Source: Bradyrhizobium diazoefficiens
Lineage (GTDB): Bacteria; Pseudomonadota; Alphaproteobacteria; Rhizobiales; Xanthobacteraceae
Direction: 5' to 3'
NCBI RefSeq assembly: GCF_016612535.1
Contig: NZ_JAENXS010000001.1
Span: 1,258,501-1,322,500, forward strand
Length of the DNA stretch: 64,000 bases
A program made the position numbers and the translations under genes. The notes beneath the pieces were generated by a model that saw only the letters and a program-made list of their open reading frames with translations, was not told the DNA's origin and did not search any database. This document shows, piece by piece, positions 35,601 to 43,256 of this stretch (positions are counted from its first letter, which is position 1; every line of letters starts with the position of its first letter).

Positions 35601-35803
35601 ACGGCACCGGCGCCGAAATCCGCCAGCCGCTCGGCTATGCCATGGTCGGCGGCCTTCTTGTGAGCCAGGCACTGACGCTGTTCACGACCCCGGTCGTCTA
35701 TCTCTACCTCGACCGCTTCTCCGACCTGCTCTCACGCTGGATGGAGAAGAAGCCGCCGGCCGCCGCAGCGCGCGACGAGCACAAGGATCACGCGGCGGAG
35801 TGA
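32666..35803 (+). CDS. RND-family multidrug efflux permease (MdtB/MdtC-like)
   Basis: 1045 residues with the 12-helix RND layout. The start MQESFSSPFIRYPIGTSLLM is the usual first helix. LPQVDFPTIQLSASLPG and the large periplasmic loops follow. Family helices carry TIAVGFVVDDAIVMLENITR (proton-relay Asp pair, near residue 400), and late in the chain GVILLIGIVKKNGIMMVDFA with the conserved Lys. It exports drugs or hydrophobic compounds by proton antiport. No membrane-fusion or outer-membrane partner gene is adjacent, so it must borrow one. It is convergent with htpG, 30 bp apart. Confidence 0.93.
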   Translation: MQESFSSPFIRYPIGTSLLMAGILFVGLVAYPLLPVAPLPQVDFPTIQLSASLPGGSPETMASSVAQPLERQLAQIPGIAQMTSTSSLGSASITIQFDLNRKIDAAANDVQAAINAASGQLPKNLPSPPTYRKVNPADSPVMILSATSDTLPLTVVSDRTDAQLAQQISQISGVAQVFVGGQQKPSVRIQVDPAKLVAKGLSLEDVRSQVAAATTDSPKGNIDGARRAYTIYANDQLTQAQHWQDVIVAYRNGAPLRIRDIGQAVAGPEDMKTAAWADGKRGVFLVIFKQPGANVIETVDRIKAQLPRLIAAIPPAIAIKIISDRTITIRAAVEDVQITLMTTIALVVMVIFIFLRSFWATIIPSITVPLALLGACSLIWAFGYSLDNLSLMALTIAVGFVVDDAIVMLENITRYVEHGEKPLAAAYKGAAEIGFTIVSISISLIAVLIPLLLMGGIIGRLFREFAVTLAMAILVSLVVSLTLTPMMASRFLRANHEARHGRFYQWSERMFERLLGAYERGLDVALRHSFVTLCIFFATVALSVYLFILIPKGFFPQQDNGFLTAVSEMPQDISFTEMKRRQVELNTIVQADPAVDSIAMFIGGGGTALNSGRMYITLKPLEQRDAGAQQIIARLRPKIAKVEGAKLYMQASQDVRLGGRATRTQFEFTLQDANLAELNEWAPKILDAMKTLPQLRDVATDQQTDGTTVQLKINRDTAARYGIQPQLIDDTLYDAFGQRQVAQYFTQTNSYHVVLEITPDLQGQLGTLDKLYLKSPLTGDEVPLSVFCSWTNVPVRPLAISHQGQFPSVTISFNLAEGVALGQATDAVLHAVGEMRAPPALATSFQGTAQAFQQSLGTVPLLILAALVVVYLILGVLYESYIHPLTILSTLPSAGVGAVAILMIFGFDFSLIALIGVILLIGIVKKNGIMMVDFAIAAEREQHLTPEQSIRQAALLRFRPIMMTTMAALLGGVPLMLGNGTGAEIRQPLGYAMVGGLLVSQALTLFTTPVVYLYLDRFSDLLSRWMEKKPPAAAARDEHKDHAAE

Positions 35804-35833
35804 GCGCCGCGAAGCGTGGGGCCCATGCTCGGA

Positions 35834-37711
35834 CTACCCGCCGAGTCCCTGCAACACCAACCGGTTCAGCCGTGCGGCAAACGCGGCCGGATCTTCCGGC
35901 AGCTCGCCGTCCAGGATCTGCGCCTGTTCGAGCAGGAGCAGGCTGAGGTCGTCGACCGTCGTCGAGCCGGCCTGCGCCCTGGTGATCGCCGTGACCATCG
36001 CGTGGCGCAAGTTGATTTCGAGAATCGGCTTGGTGCGCATGCCGCGGTTCTGCTGTGCCAGGATGCGTTCGAGCTCCCGGCTGGGGCCCTGGCTGTCGGC
36101 GACGAGGCACGACGCCGAGCTGGTGAGGCGCGTCGAAGCCTTGACGTCGCTGACGCGCTCGCCGAGTGCGGCCTTGATCACCGCGATGGTGGCGGCTTCA
36201 TCCGCCTCGGGTTCGTCCTGCTTCGCCTCGTTCTTGTCGTCGACCCGCGGGATCAAATCGAGGTTGAGGTCGCCCTGGCTCAGCGACTTCAGCGGTTTGC
36301 CCTCGAACTCCGTCGGCATCGAGGTCCAGAAGGCGTCGACCGGATCGGACAGCAGCAGCACCTCGATGCCGCGCGCGGTCGCAGCTTCGAGCCGCGGACT
36401 GGACTTCAGCCGCTCGATGCTGTCGCCGACGAGATAGTAGATCTCGGTCTGGTTCGGCTTGAAAGCGGCGACGACGTCCTTGAGCGCACGCTTCTCACCC
36501 GTCGTGGTGGTGAAGCGCGCCAGCGCCAGCAGCTTTTCACGCCGCTCGAAATCCTCGTAGATGCCCTCTTTCAGCACCGCACCGAAGGCATCCCAGATTT
36601 TTGCGAAGTTTTCGGCGTCCTTGTCGGCGAGGCTTTCGAGCTCGTTAATGACGCGGGTCGCCACGGCTTTGCGGATCTGCGCCAGCTGCGGGTTGTTCTG
36701 GAGCATCTCGCGCGAGATGTTGAGCGGAAGATCCTCGCTGTCGACAACGCCGCGGATGAAGCGCAGATAGCCCGGCAACAGATCGGCATCATCAGTGATG
36801 AAGACGCGACGGACATAGAGTTTTACGCGGCCTTTTCGGGAGGGTTCAAAGAGGTCGAACGGCTTTGTCGACGGCGCGAACAGCAGCACGGCGTAGGAGT
36901 AGCGGCCCTCGGCGCGGTAGTGCAGCGTCATGGCGGGATCGTCGAACGCGGACGCGATCTGATGATAAGCCTTCTTGTAGTCTTCCGCCGAGAGCTCGGA
37001 TTTCGATCGCTGCCACAGCGCGCTCGCCGAATTGATCTGGCGCGGCTCGCCCTCTTCCGGCGCGAGCTCGATCGGGAACAGGATGTTGTCCGAATAAGCG
37101 CCGACAACGCGCTCGATCTCGTAAGTTTCGAGATATTTCTTGGCGTCATCCTTGAGGTGCAGAACGATCTCGGTGCCGCGCGCCACGCGGGCAGCATCGT
37201 CCTCGCTCGCGCGCGCGATCTCGAAGCCGGAGCCTCCGGAGGACGTCCAGGTCCAGACGTCGCTCTCGCCGGCACGGCGGCTGACGACCACGATCTTGTC
37301 GGCGACCATGAAGGCGGAATAGAAGCCGACCCCGAACTGGCCGATCAGGCCGAGGCCGTCCTTGGCCTCCTTCAGCTTCGACACGAAGGCCTTGGTGCCG
37401 GAACGGGCGATGGTGCCGAGATGGTCGATCAGCTCCTGCCGCTCCATACCGATGCCGTTGTCGGCGATCGTCAGCGTTCCGGCCGCCTTGTTCGGGCTGA
37501 TGCGGATCTTGAGCGCGTCGCCCTCGCCCAGCAGCGCCGGGTTGGCGATCGCCTCATAGCGCAACTTGTCGCAGGCATCCGAGGCGTTGGAGATGAGCTC
37601 ACGCAGAAAGATGTCGGTCTCCGAATAGACCGAATGCACCATCAGATGCAGAAGCTCGGAAACTTCGGCCTGGAAAGGCTGCGTATGCGTAGCCGTATCG
37701 GACATCGTCAT
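35834..37711 (-). CDS. htpG: Hsp90-family chaperone HtpG
   Basis: 625 residues. The N-terminal ATPase (Bergerat) motifs are [35 protein letters not shown] and [20 protein letters not shown]. The middle domain contains [21 protein letters not shown] and [18 protein letters not shown]. Full length for bacterial Hsp90. ATG at 37711 or 37705 are possible. No CIRCE or ROSE-type element was recognised upstream. Confidence 0.96.
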   Translation of the reverse strand: MTMSDTATHTQPFQAEVSELLHLMVHSVYSETDIFLRELISNASDACDKLRYEAIANPALLGEGDALKIRISPNKAAGTLTIADNGIGMERQELIDHLGTIARSGTKAFVSKLKEAKDGLGLIGQFGVGFYSAFMVADKIVVVSRRAGESDVWTWTSSGGSGFEIARASEDDAARVARGTEIVLHLKDDAKKYLETYEIERVVGAYSDNILFPIELAPEEGEPRQINSASALWQRSKSELSAEDYKKAYHQIASAFDDPAMTLHYRAEGRYSYAVLLFAPSTKPFDLFEPSRKGRVKLYVRRVFITDDADLLPGYLRFIRGVVDSEDLPLNISREMLQNNPQLAQIRKAVATRVINELESLADKDAENFAKIWDAFGAVLKEGIYEDFERREKLLALARFTTTTGEKRALKDVVAAFKPNQTEIYYLVGDSIERLKSSPRLEAATARGIEVLLLSDPVDAFWTSMPTEFEGKPLKSLSQGDLNLDLIPRVDDKNEAKQDEPEADEAATIAVIKAALGERVSDVKASTRLTSSASCLVADSQGPSRELERILAQQNRGMRTKPILEINLRHAMVTAITRAQAGSTTVDDLSLLLLEQAQILDGELPEDPAAFAARLNRLVLQGLGG

Positions 37712-37786
37712 GCATTTACCCGGTCAATCGGAGATGGAGAAAGCCGGGATATAACGCGATGGGACAGGGGATCAAGTGCACATACG

Positions 37787-37815
37787 AAATCGCCCTCGTG
37801 GCGAGAGGGCGATTT
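37787..37815. terminator. Hairpin terminator between htpG and a hypothetical gene
   Basis: AAATCGCCCTC and its exact complement form an 11-bp stem with a seven-base loop. On the minus strand it follows the stop of the gene at 37836 by 20 bp and ends in TTTCG, so it probably terminates that gene before htpG. Confidence 0.7.
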
Positions 37816-37835
37816 TCCGGGATCGCCGACGCGGA

Positions 37836-38237
37836 TCAGGTCACGCAGCGGCCGGGCTGCAGCAGTTTTGCGACCTCGGTCAGGGAGCTGACCATGGACT
37901 CGCAGGCGATCGTCGGCTTGCGGTCCGGCTTCAGCAGGAAGGGGGCCGGCTTGGCGTTACCGGTCTCGACCGCGGGGACCCGGAGCAGCACGGACGTATC
38001 GGCAAGATCGTTCAGTCGCATCGAGACGGTGCGGGTCGGAACCGCCGTCGGCTTCAGGTCGGCGAGCCGGTCAGACTTGCTGGTGCGATTGACATTGTGG
38101 CTTGCGACACTGGGACCCGGCTGGTCGGCGACCGCCTCCCAGCGGTCGGAAAGGTCATGGCCGGAAGCCAGCTGCGCAGCGCCGAGCGCGAATGTGATCG
38201 CGGCCGCACCCAAAAATGCTTTGTGAATCTGTGACAT
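37836..38237 (-). CDS. Secreted hypothetical protein
   Basis: 133 residues from ATG at 38237 with GAGGGA upstream. The signal peptide is MSQIHKAFLGAAAITFALGAAQLASG. The mature part (HDLSDRWEAVADQPGPS ... TVSMRLNDLADTSVLLRVPA ... PTIACESMVSSLTEVAKLLQ) ends PGRCVT with two Cys that may pair. The family is not recognised. Confidence 0.65.
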   Translation of the reverse strand: MSQIHKAFLGAAAITFALGAAQLASGHDLSDRWEAVADQPGPSVASHNVNRTSKSDRLADLKPTAVPTRTVSMRLNDLADTSVLLRVPAVETGNAKPAPFLLKPDRKPTIACESMVSSLTEVAKLLQPGRCVT

Positions 38238-38401
38238 GTCTGTCGGTCCCTCGCCCCATGGCGATCGCGGGAACAACGCGAGGAGAGGACCGGAGTTTCC
38301 CAGAGGTTAAGATCACTTAACCGTGTGTGAAAAGGCTGGGGTGTCCCGCGAAAAATTTGCAACCGCCTGGAACGACTCTCGCGCCAAGGAGTCCTCTCAA
38401 C

Positions 38402-38478
38402 AGCCGGCTATTCCCCCCTGCCCCATAAGCCGGCGATGTAGGGCGCGACTGTGGTGATGCCAGTCGCGCCTTACTTTT
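38402..38478 (+). ncRNA. Candidate small RNA with C-rich loop and rho-independent terminator
   Basis: In the 266-bp gap before the SnoaL-like gene, a stem GCCGGCT/AGCCGGC (38403-38409 with 38428-38434) displays a loop containing CCCCCC and CCCC. It is followed by GGCGCGACTG (38442-38451), a nine-base loop, the exact complement (38461-38470) and TTACTTTTG. No protein gene precedes this plus-strand terminator; both flanking genes run leftward. C-rich exposed loops plus a terminator are common in alphaproteobacterial small RNAs. An inverted repeat GGTTAAG-ATCA-CTTAACC (38305-38322) lies upstream. The 5' end is unknown. Confidence 0.4.
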
Positions 38479-38503
38479 GTCTGCAGCTCACCTTTGCTTC
38501 GAA

Positions 38504-39103
38504 TTATTTGGCCTTCCCCGCCAGCCAATCCCGCCCCTCGCCATAAAGCTTCTCGACCTCGCCACCGTCCAGGCCCGGCATGTCGCGTTTGACCTTGTAG
38601 CCGATCAATTCCTGCATGTAGGCGAGGTGGCGGTAGCCTTCGGGCAGCGCGGCCAGCGCCTGCTGGTCGAGGCGGAGGGTCGCTGCGGGATCGACCGGGT
38701 CGATCCGGTCCTTCTCGTAGATCGGCTGGCGGCGGACGATGCCCCATCGGCCTTTCCGCTTCTCCAGGAAATCGTAGAAGCGCCCGGTGCAGACGACGTC
38801 GCAGATCACGTCGTGCACCAAGGCACGCTGCGAGATGGTCATCTTGGTCTGTGCAATGGCCCGGTCAGCGGCGAGGTCGACGCTGGTGCCACCGAGGAAA
38901 TGCAGGATGCGCACGCCCTTGGCGAAGCCCTCCTGGCTGACCCGCATGAAATCCCGCGCCGGCCCCTGAAACCAGGTCGCGGACATCCAGCCCTCTTCGT
39001 GCCAGACGGTGGCAAAGCGCTCCCAATCGCCGGCGTCGCGCCAGATCGCCCAGTTCTCGACGAGGTCGCGGATAGCGAGGCGATCGAGCAGTTGCTGGTC
39101 CAT
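38504..39103 (-). CDS. SnoaL/NTF2-like protein
   Basis: 199 residues from ATG at 39103 with GGAG upstream. The N-terminal helix MDQQLLDRLAIRDLVENWAI then WRDAGDWERFATVWHEEG is the usual SnoaL_4 start; SATWFQGPARDFMRVSQEGF, ILHFLGGTSVDLAADRAIAQ and DVVCTGRFYDFLEKRKGRWG continue the alpha+beta barrel. Members are isomerases, hydratases or dehydratases, or binding proteins. The C-terminal 50 residues (YRHLAYMQELIGYKVKRDMP) are an extension. Substrate unknown. Confidence 0.8.
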   Translation of the reverse strand: MDQQLLDRLAIRDLVENWAIWRDAGDWERFATVWHEEGWMSATWFQGPARDFMRVSQEGFAKGVRILHFLGGTSVDLAADRAIAQTKMTISQRALVHDVICDVVCTGRFYDFLEKRKGRWGIVRRQPIYEKDRIDPVDPAATLRLDQQALAALPEGYRHLAYMQELIGYKVKRDMPGLDGGEVEKLYGEGRDWLAGKAK

Positions 39104-39271
39104 GGACGCGTCTCCAATTGGGGCGATGCGCGAGGTATGAGCGGCGAACGCGACGCCCGTCAAGCGGCTCAAACAGGCACGAAAAATCCGGCGTGCCTTG
39201 CAGCACGCCGGATTGGATCGTCATCGTGCCAGACGGCGCGGCCCCTTTAAGTTAAGCCGGCGGTGGCTTCC

Positions 39272-40078
39272 TCAAGCCGCGGGCGCCTTGGGCGCGCGGT
39301 TGCGCGAGTTGCGCTGGAAGAACAGCGCCTGGCTCGCCACCGCCGACACCATCGCGGGCTGGAACGGCTTTGAGATCAGGAACGCCGGCTCAGGCCGCTC
39401 GCCGGTGAGGAAGCGCTCCGGATAGGCGGTGATGAACACCACCGGCACCTCGAAGGTGCGGAGCAATTCGTTGACGGCATCCAGGCCCGACGAGCCGTCG
39501 GCGAGCTGGATGTCGGCGAGGATCAGGCCCGGCCGCCTGTTCTTGGCCAGCGCCACCGCATCGGCATGGGTGCGCGCGACGCCGACGACGTTGTGGCCGA
39601 GATTCTTCACCAGGCTCTCGAGGTCCATGGCGATGAAGGTCTCGTCTTCGATGATCAGCACATCGGTCGCGATCTCGGCCGCCATCTCGCGGCCGGCGCT
39701 GTCGGCCAGCCGGCGCGTCTCGGCGACGTCGGTGCCGAGCACGAAGGCGACTTCCTCCTCCGAAAATCCTTCGAGCGAGAGCAGCAGGAAGGCCTGCCGC
39801 GGCAGCGGCGTGATGTTGGACAGCCGCCTCTCCGGCGGCATCGGCAGCGTCGCCACCTCGGCATCGTCATTGACGGACACCGAATTCCAGATCTGCGTGA
39901 ACAGCCGGAACAGGCCGGCACGCGGCCCGTGGCTCTCGTCGAGGACCGACGGATCTCCGAGCATGGCTTCCAACATGGCGGCGACATAGGCGTCGCCGGA
40001 GGCCTGGTTGCCCGTCAGGGCGCGCGCATACCGGCGCAACAACGGCAAGTGCTCAGCAACAAGCTGTGAACGGGACAT
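39272..40078 (-). CDS. phyR: General stress response anti-anti-sigma regulator PhyR
   Basis: 268 residues from ATG at 40078, with GGAG five bases upstream; a GTG at 40084 is an alternative. The N-terminal half is an ECF sigma-like domain (LLRRYARALTGNQASGDAYV ... RQAFLLLSLEGFSEEEVAFVLGTDVAETRRLAD). The C-terminal half is a receiver domain with acidic pocket E144-D145 (LIIEDETF), phospho-acceptor D189 (LILADIQLADG), T217 (FITAYPERF) and K237 (SKPF). When phosphorylated it captures NepR and frees EcfG. Divergent from nepR-ecfG, with EcfG-type sequences between. Confidence 0.96.
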   Translation of the reverse strand: MSRSQLVAEHLPLLRRYARALTGNQASGDAYVAAMLEAMLGDPSVLDESHGPRAGLFRLFTQIWNSVSVNDDAEVATLPMPPERRLSNITPLPRQAFLLLSLEGFSEEEVAFVLGTDVAETRRLADSAGREMAAEIATDVLIIEDETFIAMDLESLVKNLGHNVVGVARTHADAVALAKNRRPGLILADIQLADGSSGLDAVNELLRTFEVPVVFITAYPERFLTGERPEPAFLISKPFQPAMVSAVASQALFFQRNSRNRAPKAPAA

Positions 40079-40158
40079 CCCCACTCCATTCGTCTTTGGG
40101 CCAAACTTGAAGAACCAGGCGTCACGAGGGGAGGCCCGGGTTCCCCTGCTCGGCTAAT

Positions 40159-40197
40159 GACGCCTCAGGATACAAAAAGTTCCCAGGACGGCGGAAC
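40159..40197. promoter_or_regulatory. Divergent EcfG-type promoter pair between phyR and nepR
   Basis: AAAAAGTTCC (40174-40183) and GGAACTTTTT (40193-40202) form a perfect inverted repeat, so each strand carries GGAAC followed by T5. On the minus strand GGAAC is followed by 16 bp and CGTC (40162-40159), close to the EcfG -10. On the plus strand 16 bp lead to AATT (40214-40217), a poorer -10. This fits autoregulation of both arms of the switch by EcfG. Confidence 0.6.
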
Positions 40198-40299
40198 TTT
40201 TTGTCTTACCTGGAATTGAACTCGTCCAGGGAACGGCTCCCGGTTGAGAAAACTTCTCGATTTTGCAGTTACTTAACTCGGGGAAACGTGGAACAGGTC

Positions 40300-40533
40300 A
40301 TGAAAGATCTCAAGTCTCAAGCCAGCAAAAGCACGACCCCCGGCAAAGGAGGCCTTACTCCGGAGATACAATCCCGGATTGGGCATCAACTGCGCGCGAT
40401 GTACGACGACGTCGTGCGACAGGGGGTTCCGGACCGGTTCGCGGAACTGATCAAGAAGCTTGATTCGCCGGGAGGCGGGTCTCAGAGCGAGAATGGGGCT
40501 GGGGGCTCCAACGACAACAATGGGAGGGACTAA
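40300..40533 (+). CDS. nepR: Anti-sigma factor NepR
   Basis: 77 residues from ATG at 40300; a GTG at 40288 with GGGGA upstream is an alternative start. The conserved NepR core is IQSRIGHQLRAMYDDVVRQG, then VPDRFAELIKKLD, flanked by disordered Ser/Gly/Asn-rich ends (SPGGGSQSENGAGGSNDNN). NepR holds the sigma factor EcfG inactive and is sequestered by phosphorylated PhyR. The stop overlaps the ecfG start by one base. Confidence 0.93.
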   Translation: MKDLKSQASKSTTPGKGGLTPEIQSRIGHQLRAMYDDVVRQGVPDRFAELIKKLDSPGGGSQSENGAGGSNDNNGRD

Positions 40534-41081
40534 TGCCTCTCACGAACTCCCTGCGTGACGACATCCTCGCGGCCGTGCCGAGCCTTCGCGCGTTCGCGAT
40601 CTCACTCAGCGGCAATGCGGACCGCGCCGACGATCTGGTGCAAGAGACGCTGTTGCGGGCGCTCGCCAACATCGACTCGTTCCAGCCCGGCTCCAACCTG
40701 CCGGCCTGGCTGTTCACGATCCTGCGCAACCTGTTCCGCTCCGACTATCGCAAGCGGCGGCGGGAGGTCGAGGATGCCGAGGGCAACTACGCCAAGACCC
40801 TGAAGACTCAGCCCTCGCAGAACGCCCATCTCGAATTCGAGGAGTTTCGCGGCGCGCTCGAAAAGCTTCCGCAGGACCAGCGCGAAGCCTTGATCCTGGT
40901 CGGCGCCTCCGGCTTCTCCTATGAGGATGCGGCCTCGATCTGCGGCTGTGCGGTCGGCACCATCAAGAGCCGCGTCAACCGCGCGCGCTCGAAGCTCGCC
41001 GCGCTGCTCTATGTCGACGGTGCCGAAGACTTCGGACCCGACGAGACCGTGCGCGCCGTGATCGGCGGCAGCGGCGGATAG
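40533..41081 (+). CDS. ecfG: ECF sigma factor EcfG (general stress response)
   Basis: 182 residues. Region 2 is RAFAISLSGNADRADDLVQETLLRALANIDSFQPGSNLPAWLFTILRNLFRSDYRKRRRE; region 4 is LEKLPQDQREALILVGASGFSYEDAASICGCAVGTIKSRVNRARSKLAAL, shortened here to the same family pattern. GGAGGGA precedes the ATG at 40533, which overlaps the nepR stop. EcfG reads GGAAC-N16/17-CGTT promoters; a perfect one lies before sodB at 23200. No PhyK-type histidine kinase gene is present in the window. Confidence 0.95.
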   Translation: MPLTNSLRDDILAAVPSLRAFAISLSGNADRADDLVQETLLRALANIDSFQPGSNLPAWLFTILRNLFRSDYRKRRREVEDAEGNYAKTLKTQPSQNAHLEFEEFRGALEKLPQDQREALILVGASGFSYEDAASICGCAVGTIKSRVNRARSKLAALLYVDGAEDFGPDETVRAVIGGSGG

Positions 41082-41111
41082 CGCGTCAATCGACTTAAGG
41101 CGACAGCTGTG

Positions 41112-41138
41112 AAGGCGGCCGTTTGCGCGGCCGTCTTT
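41112..41138 (+). terminator. Rho-independent terminator after ecfG
   Basis: AAGGCGGCCG (41112-41121) pairs with CGGCCGTCTT (41128-41137), ten base pairs with one G-T, six-base loop, then a short T run. It lies 30 bp after the ecfG stop. Confidence 0.72.
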
Positions 41139-41169
41139 GCGCGCGCGTGGGCCGCTGATTTTCGCTCGA

Positions 41170-41871
41170 TTACTTCTCGACGAACGTCACCGTGTCGGCG
41201 ACAGTCGCACGCGAGGTGCGGTAGCTGTTAATCTTGTGCGCATTGTCGGCATAGCCGAACGAGATGCCGCAGACGACGCGGCGATCGTCCGGCAGGTTGA
41301 AGTGGCGGCGGATCAGGCCGGAATGGCGCGCCAGCGCGGCCTGCGGAATCGTGCCGAGCCCGAGCGCTTGGGCCGCGAGCATGAAATTGCTGACATAAGC
41401 CCCGCAATCGATCGCACCGTAGATGCCGAGCGGCTCATTGGTGTGAATGATCGCCACATGCGGCGCGCCGAAGAAATTATAATTCTCCAGCGCCTGTTTT
41501 GCGTAGGCGCTTCTGTCGCCGCGCGCGATGCCGAGCGTGTTGTAGAGCTGGAAACCGCTCTCGCGGCGGCGTTCGAGATAGACGCCGGCATATTCACGTG
41601 GCGGCATAAAATCGTAATCGTCGCCGAGGCCGCCAGAGGCCTCCTTGTAGATCAGCTGGCGGAAGCGCTCCTTGGCCCCGCCGCTGGCGATGACGACCTG
41701 CCAGGGCTGGCTGTTGCACCAGGACGCAGTGCGTTGCGCCGTCGTCAACACATGCTCGATGGTCGCGCGGTCGACGTCCTTGGGCAGGAAAGCGCGCACG
41801 GAGTAGCGCTCGTTGAGGAGCTCTTCGAGCACACCGATGCGGTCTTGGTTCTGGCTCACTTTTGCATCCAT
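41170..41871 (-). CDS. Nitroreductase family FMN oxidoreductase
   Basis: 233 residues. The flavin-binding start LLNERYSVRAFLPKDVDR (residues about 18-35), TASWCNSQPWQVVIASGG (49-66) and the late region LAAQALGLGTIPQAALARHS, then VVCGISFGYADN, are typical of NfsB/BluB-like reductases. It reduces nitro or quinone compounds, or an unknown substrate, with NAD(P)H. It is convergent with ecfG. Confidence 0.9.
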   Translation of the reverse strand: MDAKVSQNQDRIGVLEELLNERYSVRAFLPKDVDRATIEHVLTTAQRTASWCNSQPWQVVIASGGAKERFRQLIYKEASGGLGDDYDFMPPREYAGVYLERRRESGFQLYNTLGIARGDRSAYAKQALENYNFFGAPHVAIIHTNEPLGIYGAIDCGAYVSNFMLAAQALGLGTIPQAALARHSGLIRRHFNLPDDRRVVCGISFGYADNAHKINSYRTSRATVADTVTFVEK

Positions 41872-41900
41872 GAATTAGCTCGCGCTTCTTTTCTTCCTAG

Positions 41901-41985
41901 GGTGGGTTAGCCGACGGCGTAACCCACCTCTTCTGCCAACGGGTTTGACGAACAGCGGTGGGTTACGCTTCGCTAACCCACCTAC
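41901..41985. repeat. REP/BIME palindromic element, GGTGGGTTA family
   Basis: GGTGGGTTAGCC-N3-GGC-GTAACCCACC (41901-41928) and GGTGGGTTACGCTTCGCTAACCCACC (41957-41982, in the opposite sense) form two hairpins facing each other. The right one has a GTAG head (as CTAC at 41982-41985), the left a CTAG variant. Same family as 44521, 52515 and 62178. Confidence 0.82.
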
Positions 41986-42002
41986 GGTCCTACGCTTCGA
42001 GA

Positions 42003-43247
42003 TCACCGCCCCTTGGTCGGAATCTTGTTATACGGCACGTCCTTGTCGACGCGGATGTCGCCCGGCAATCCCAGCACGCGCTCGGCGATGATGTTGCGCA
42101 AAATTTCGTCGGTGCCGCCGGCGATGCGCATTGAGGGCGAGGACAGCAGCATCTGCTGGAACTGGCCGTGCACGGTCTCCTCGTCCGCCCCGGTGAGAAC
42201 GCCGGCCGCGCCCTGGAGGTCCATGGCGTAAGTCGCGATGTCCTGGAGCATCATGCCCGACACCAGCTTGCCGATCGAATTCTCCGGCCCCGGCCGCTCG
42301 CCTTTCGACAGCGCCGAGATCGCGCGGTAGCTGGTGTATTTCAGCCCGCTCGACTTCACGGCCCAACTCGCGAGTTTGGAGCGCACGGCGGGATCGTCGA
42401 TAGCGAGACCGTCCTCCAGCATCAGGTTCGAGCAGAATTCGAACAGTTCAGGGACGCCGGTCGCAAGCCGCGAGCCGATCGACATACGCTCATTCATCAG
42501 CGTGGTCAGGGAGACGCTCCAGCCTTCGCCGACGGCGCCGAGACGCTGGCTGTCCGGGATCACGACGTCGGTGAAATAGACCTCATTGAATTCCTGCATG
42601 CCGTTGGCCTGCTTGATCGGGCGGACCTCGACGCCGAGGCTCTTCATGTCCAGGAAGAACATGGTGAGGCCCTTGTGCTTGGGCACGTTGGGATCGGTGC
42701 GCGCGATCAGCAGGCCGAAATCGGAATAATGCGCGCCCGAAGTCCAGATCTTCTGGCCGTTGATGATCCAGTTGTCGTCCTTCTTCTCCGCGCGCGTGCG
42801 CAGGCCCGCCACGTCGGAGCCGGCCGACGGCTCGGAGAACAGCTGGCACCAAATCTCCTCGCCAGAAGCGAGCTTCGGCAAATAGCGGCGCTTGGCATCC
42901 TCGCTGCCCCAGGCCATCACGGTCGGGCCGCACATTCCCTCGCCGATCTGGAACGGCTGCGTCAGCTTGCCGTAGACGCCTTCTTCCTGCTGCCAGATCA
43001 CGCGCTCGATCGGCGTAGCGCCGCGGCCACCATATTCCTTGGGCCAGTGCAGGCAGGCCCAACCGCCCTCCGCCTTCTTCTTCTGCCAGGCCTTGCCGAC
43101 CTCGACCATGTCATGCTTGGCAAGCCTGATGCGACCGAGCGAGGATTTCGACAGCTCCTGCTCGAACTCCTTCGGCGCGTTGGCGGCGACCCATTTGCGC
43201 GCGGTCTCGCGGAATGCGGCTTCCTGCGGGGTGTCATCGAAATTCAT
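42003..43247 (-). CDS. Acyl-CoA dehydrogenase (copy A of tandem pair)
   Basis: 414 residues. FAD-dependent alpha-beta oxidation of an acyl-CoA is the expected reaction. Family blocks are WACLHWPKEYGGRGATPIER, WCQLFSEPSAGSDVAGLRTR, WIINGQKIWTSGAHYSDFGL and the C-terminal IAGGTDEILRNIIAERVLGL. It lies 9 bp after a close paralogue (copy B, 43257) in the same order and ends the operon. Copy A and B share nearly all blocks but differ in several inserts (GVLTGADEETVHG versus GVVSGAEDAELAG). The true substrate is unknown. Confidence 0.9.
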   Translation of the reverse strand: MNFDDTPQEAAFRETARKWVAANAPKEFEQELSKSSLGRIRLAKHDMVEVGKAWQKKKAEGGWACLHWPKEYGGRGATPIERVIWQQEEGVYGKLTQPFQIGEGMCGPTVMAWGSEDAKRRYLPKLASGEEIWCQLFSEPSAGSDVAGLRTRAEKKDDNWIINGQKIWTSGAHYSDFGLLIARTDPNVPKHKGLTMFFLDMKSLGVEVRPIKQANGMQEFNEVYFTDVVIPDSQRLGAVGEGWSVSLTTLMNERMSIGSRLATGVPELFEFCSNLMLEDGLAIDDPAVRSKLASWAVKSSGLKYTSYRAISALSKGERPGPENSIGKLVSGMMLQDIATYAMDLQGAAGVLTGADEETVHGQFQQMLLSSPSMRIAGGTDEILRNIIAERVLGLPGDIRVDKDVPYNKIPTKGR

Positions 43248-43256
43248 GGCGGACCT

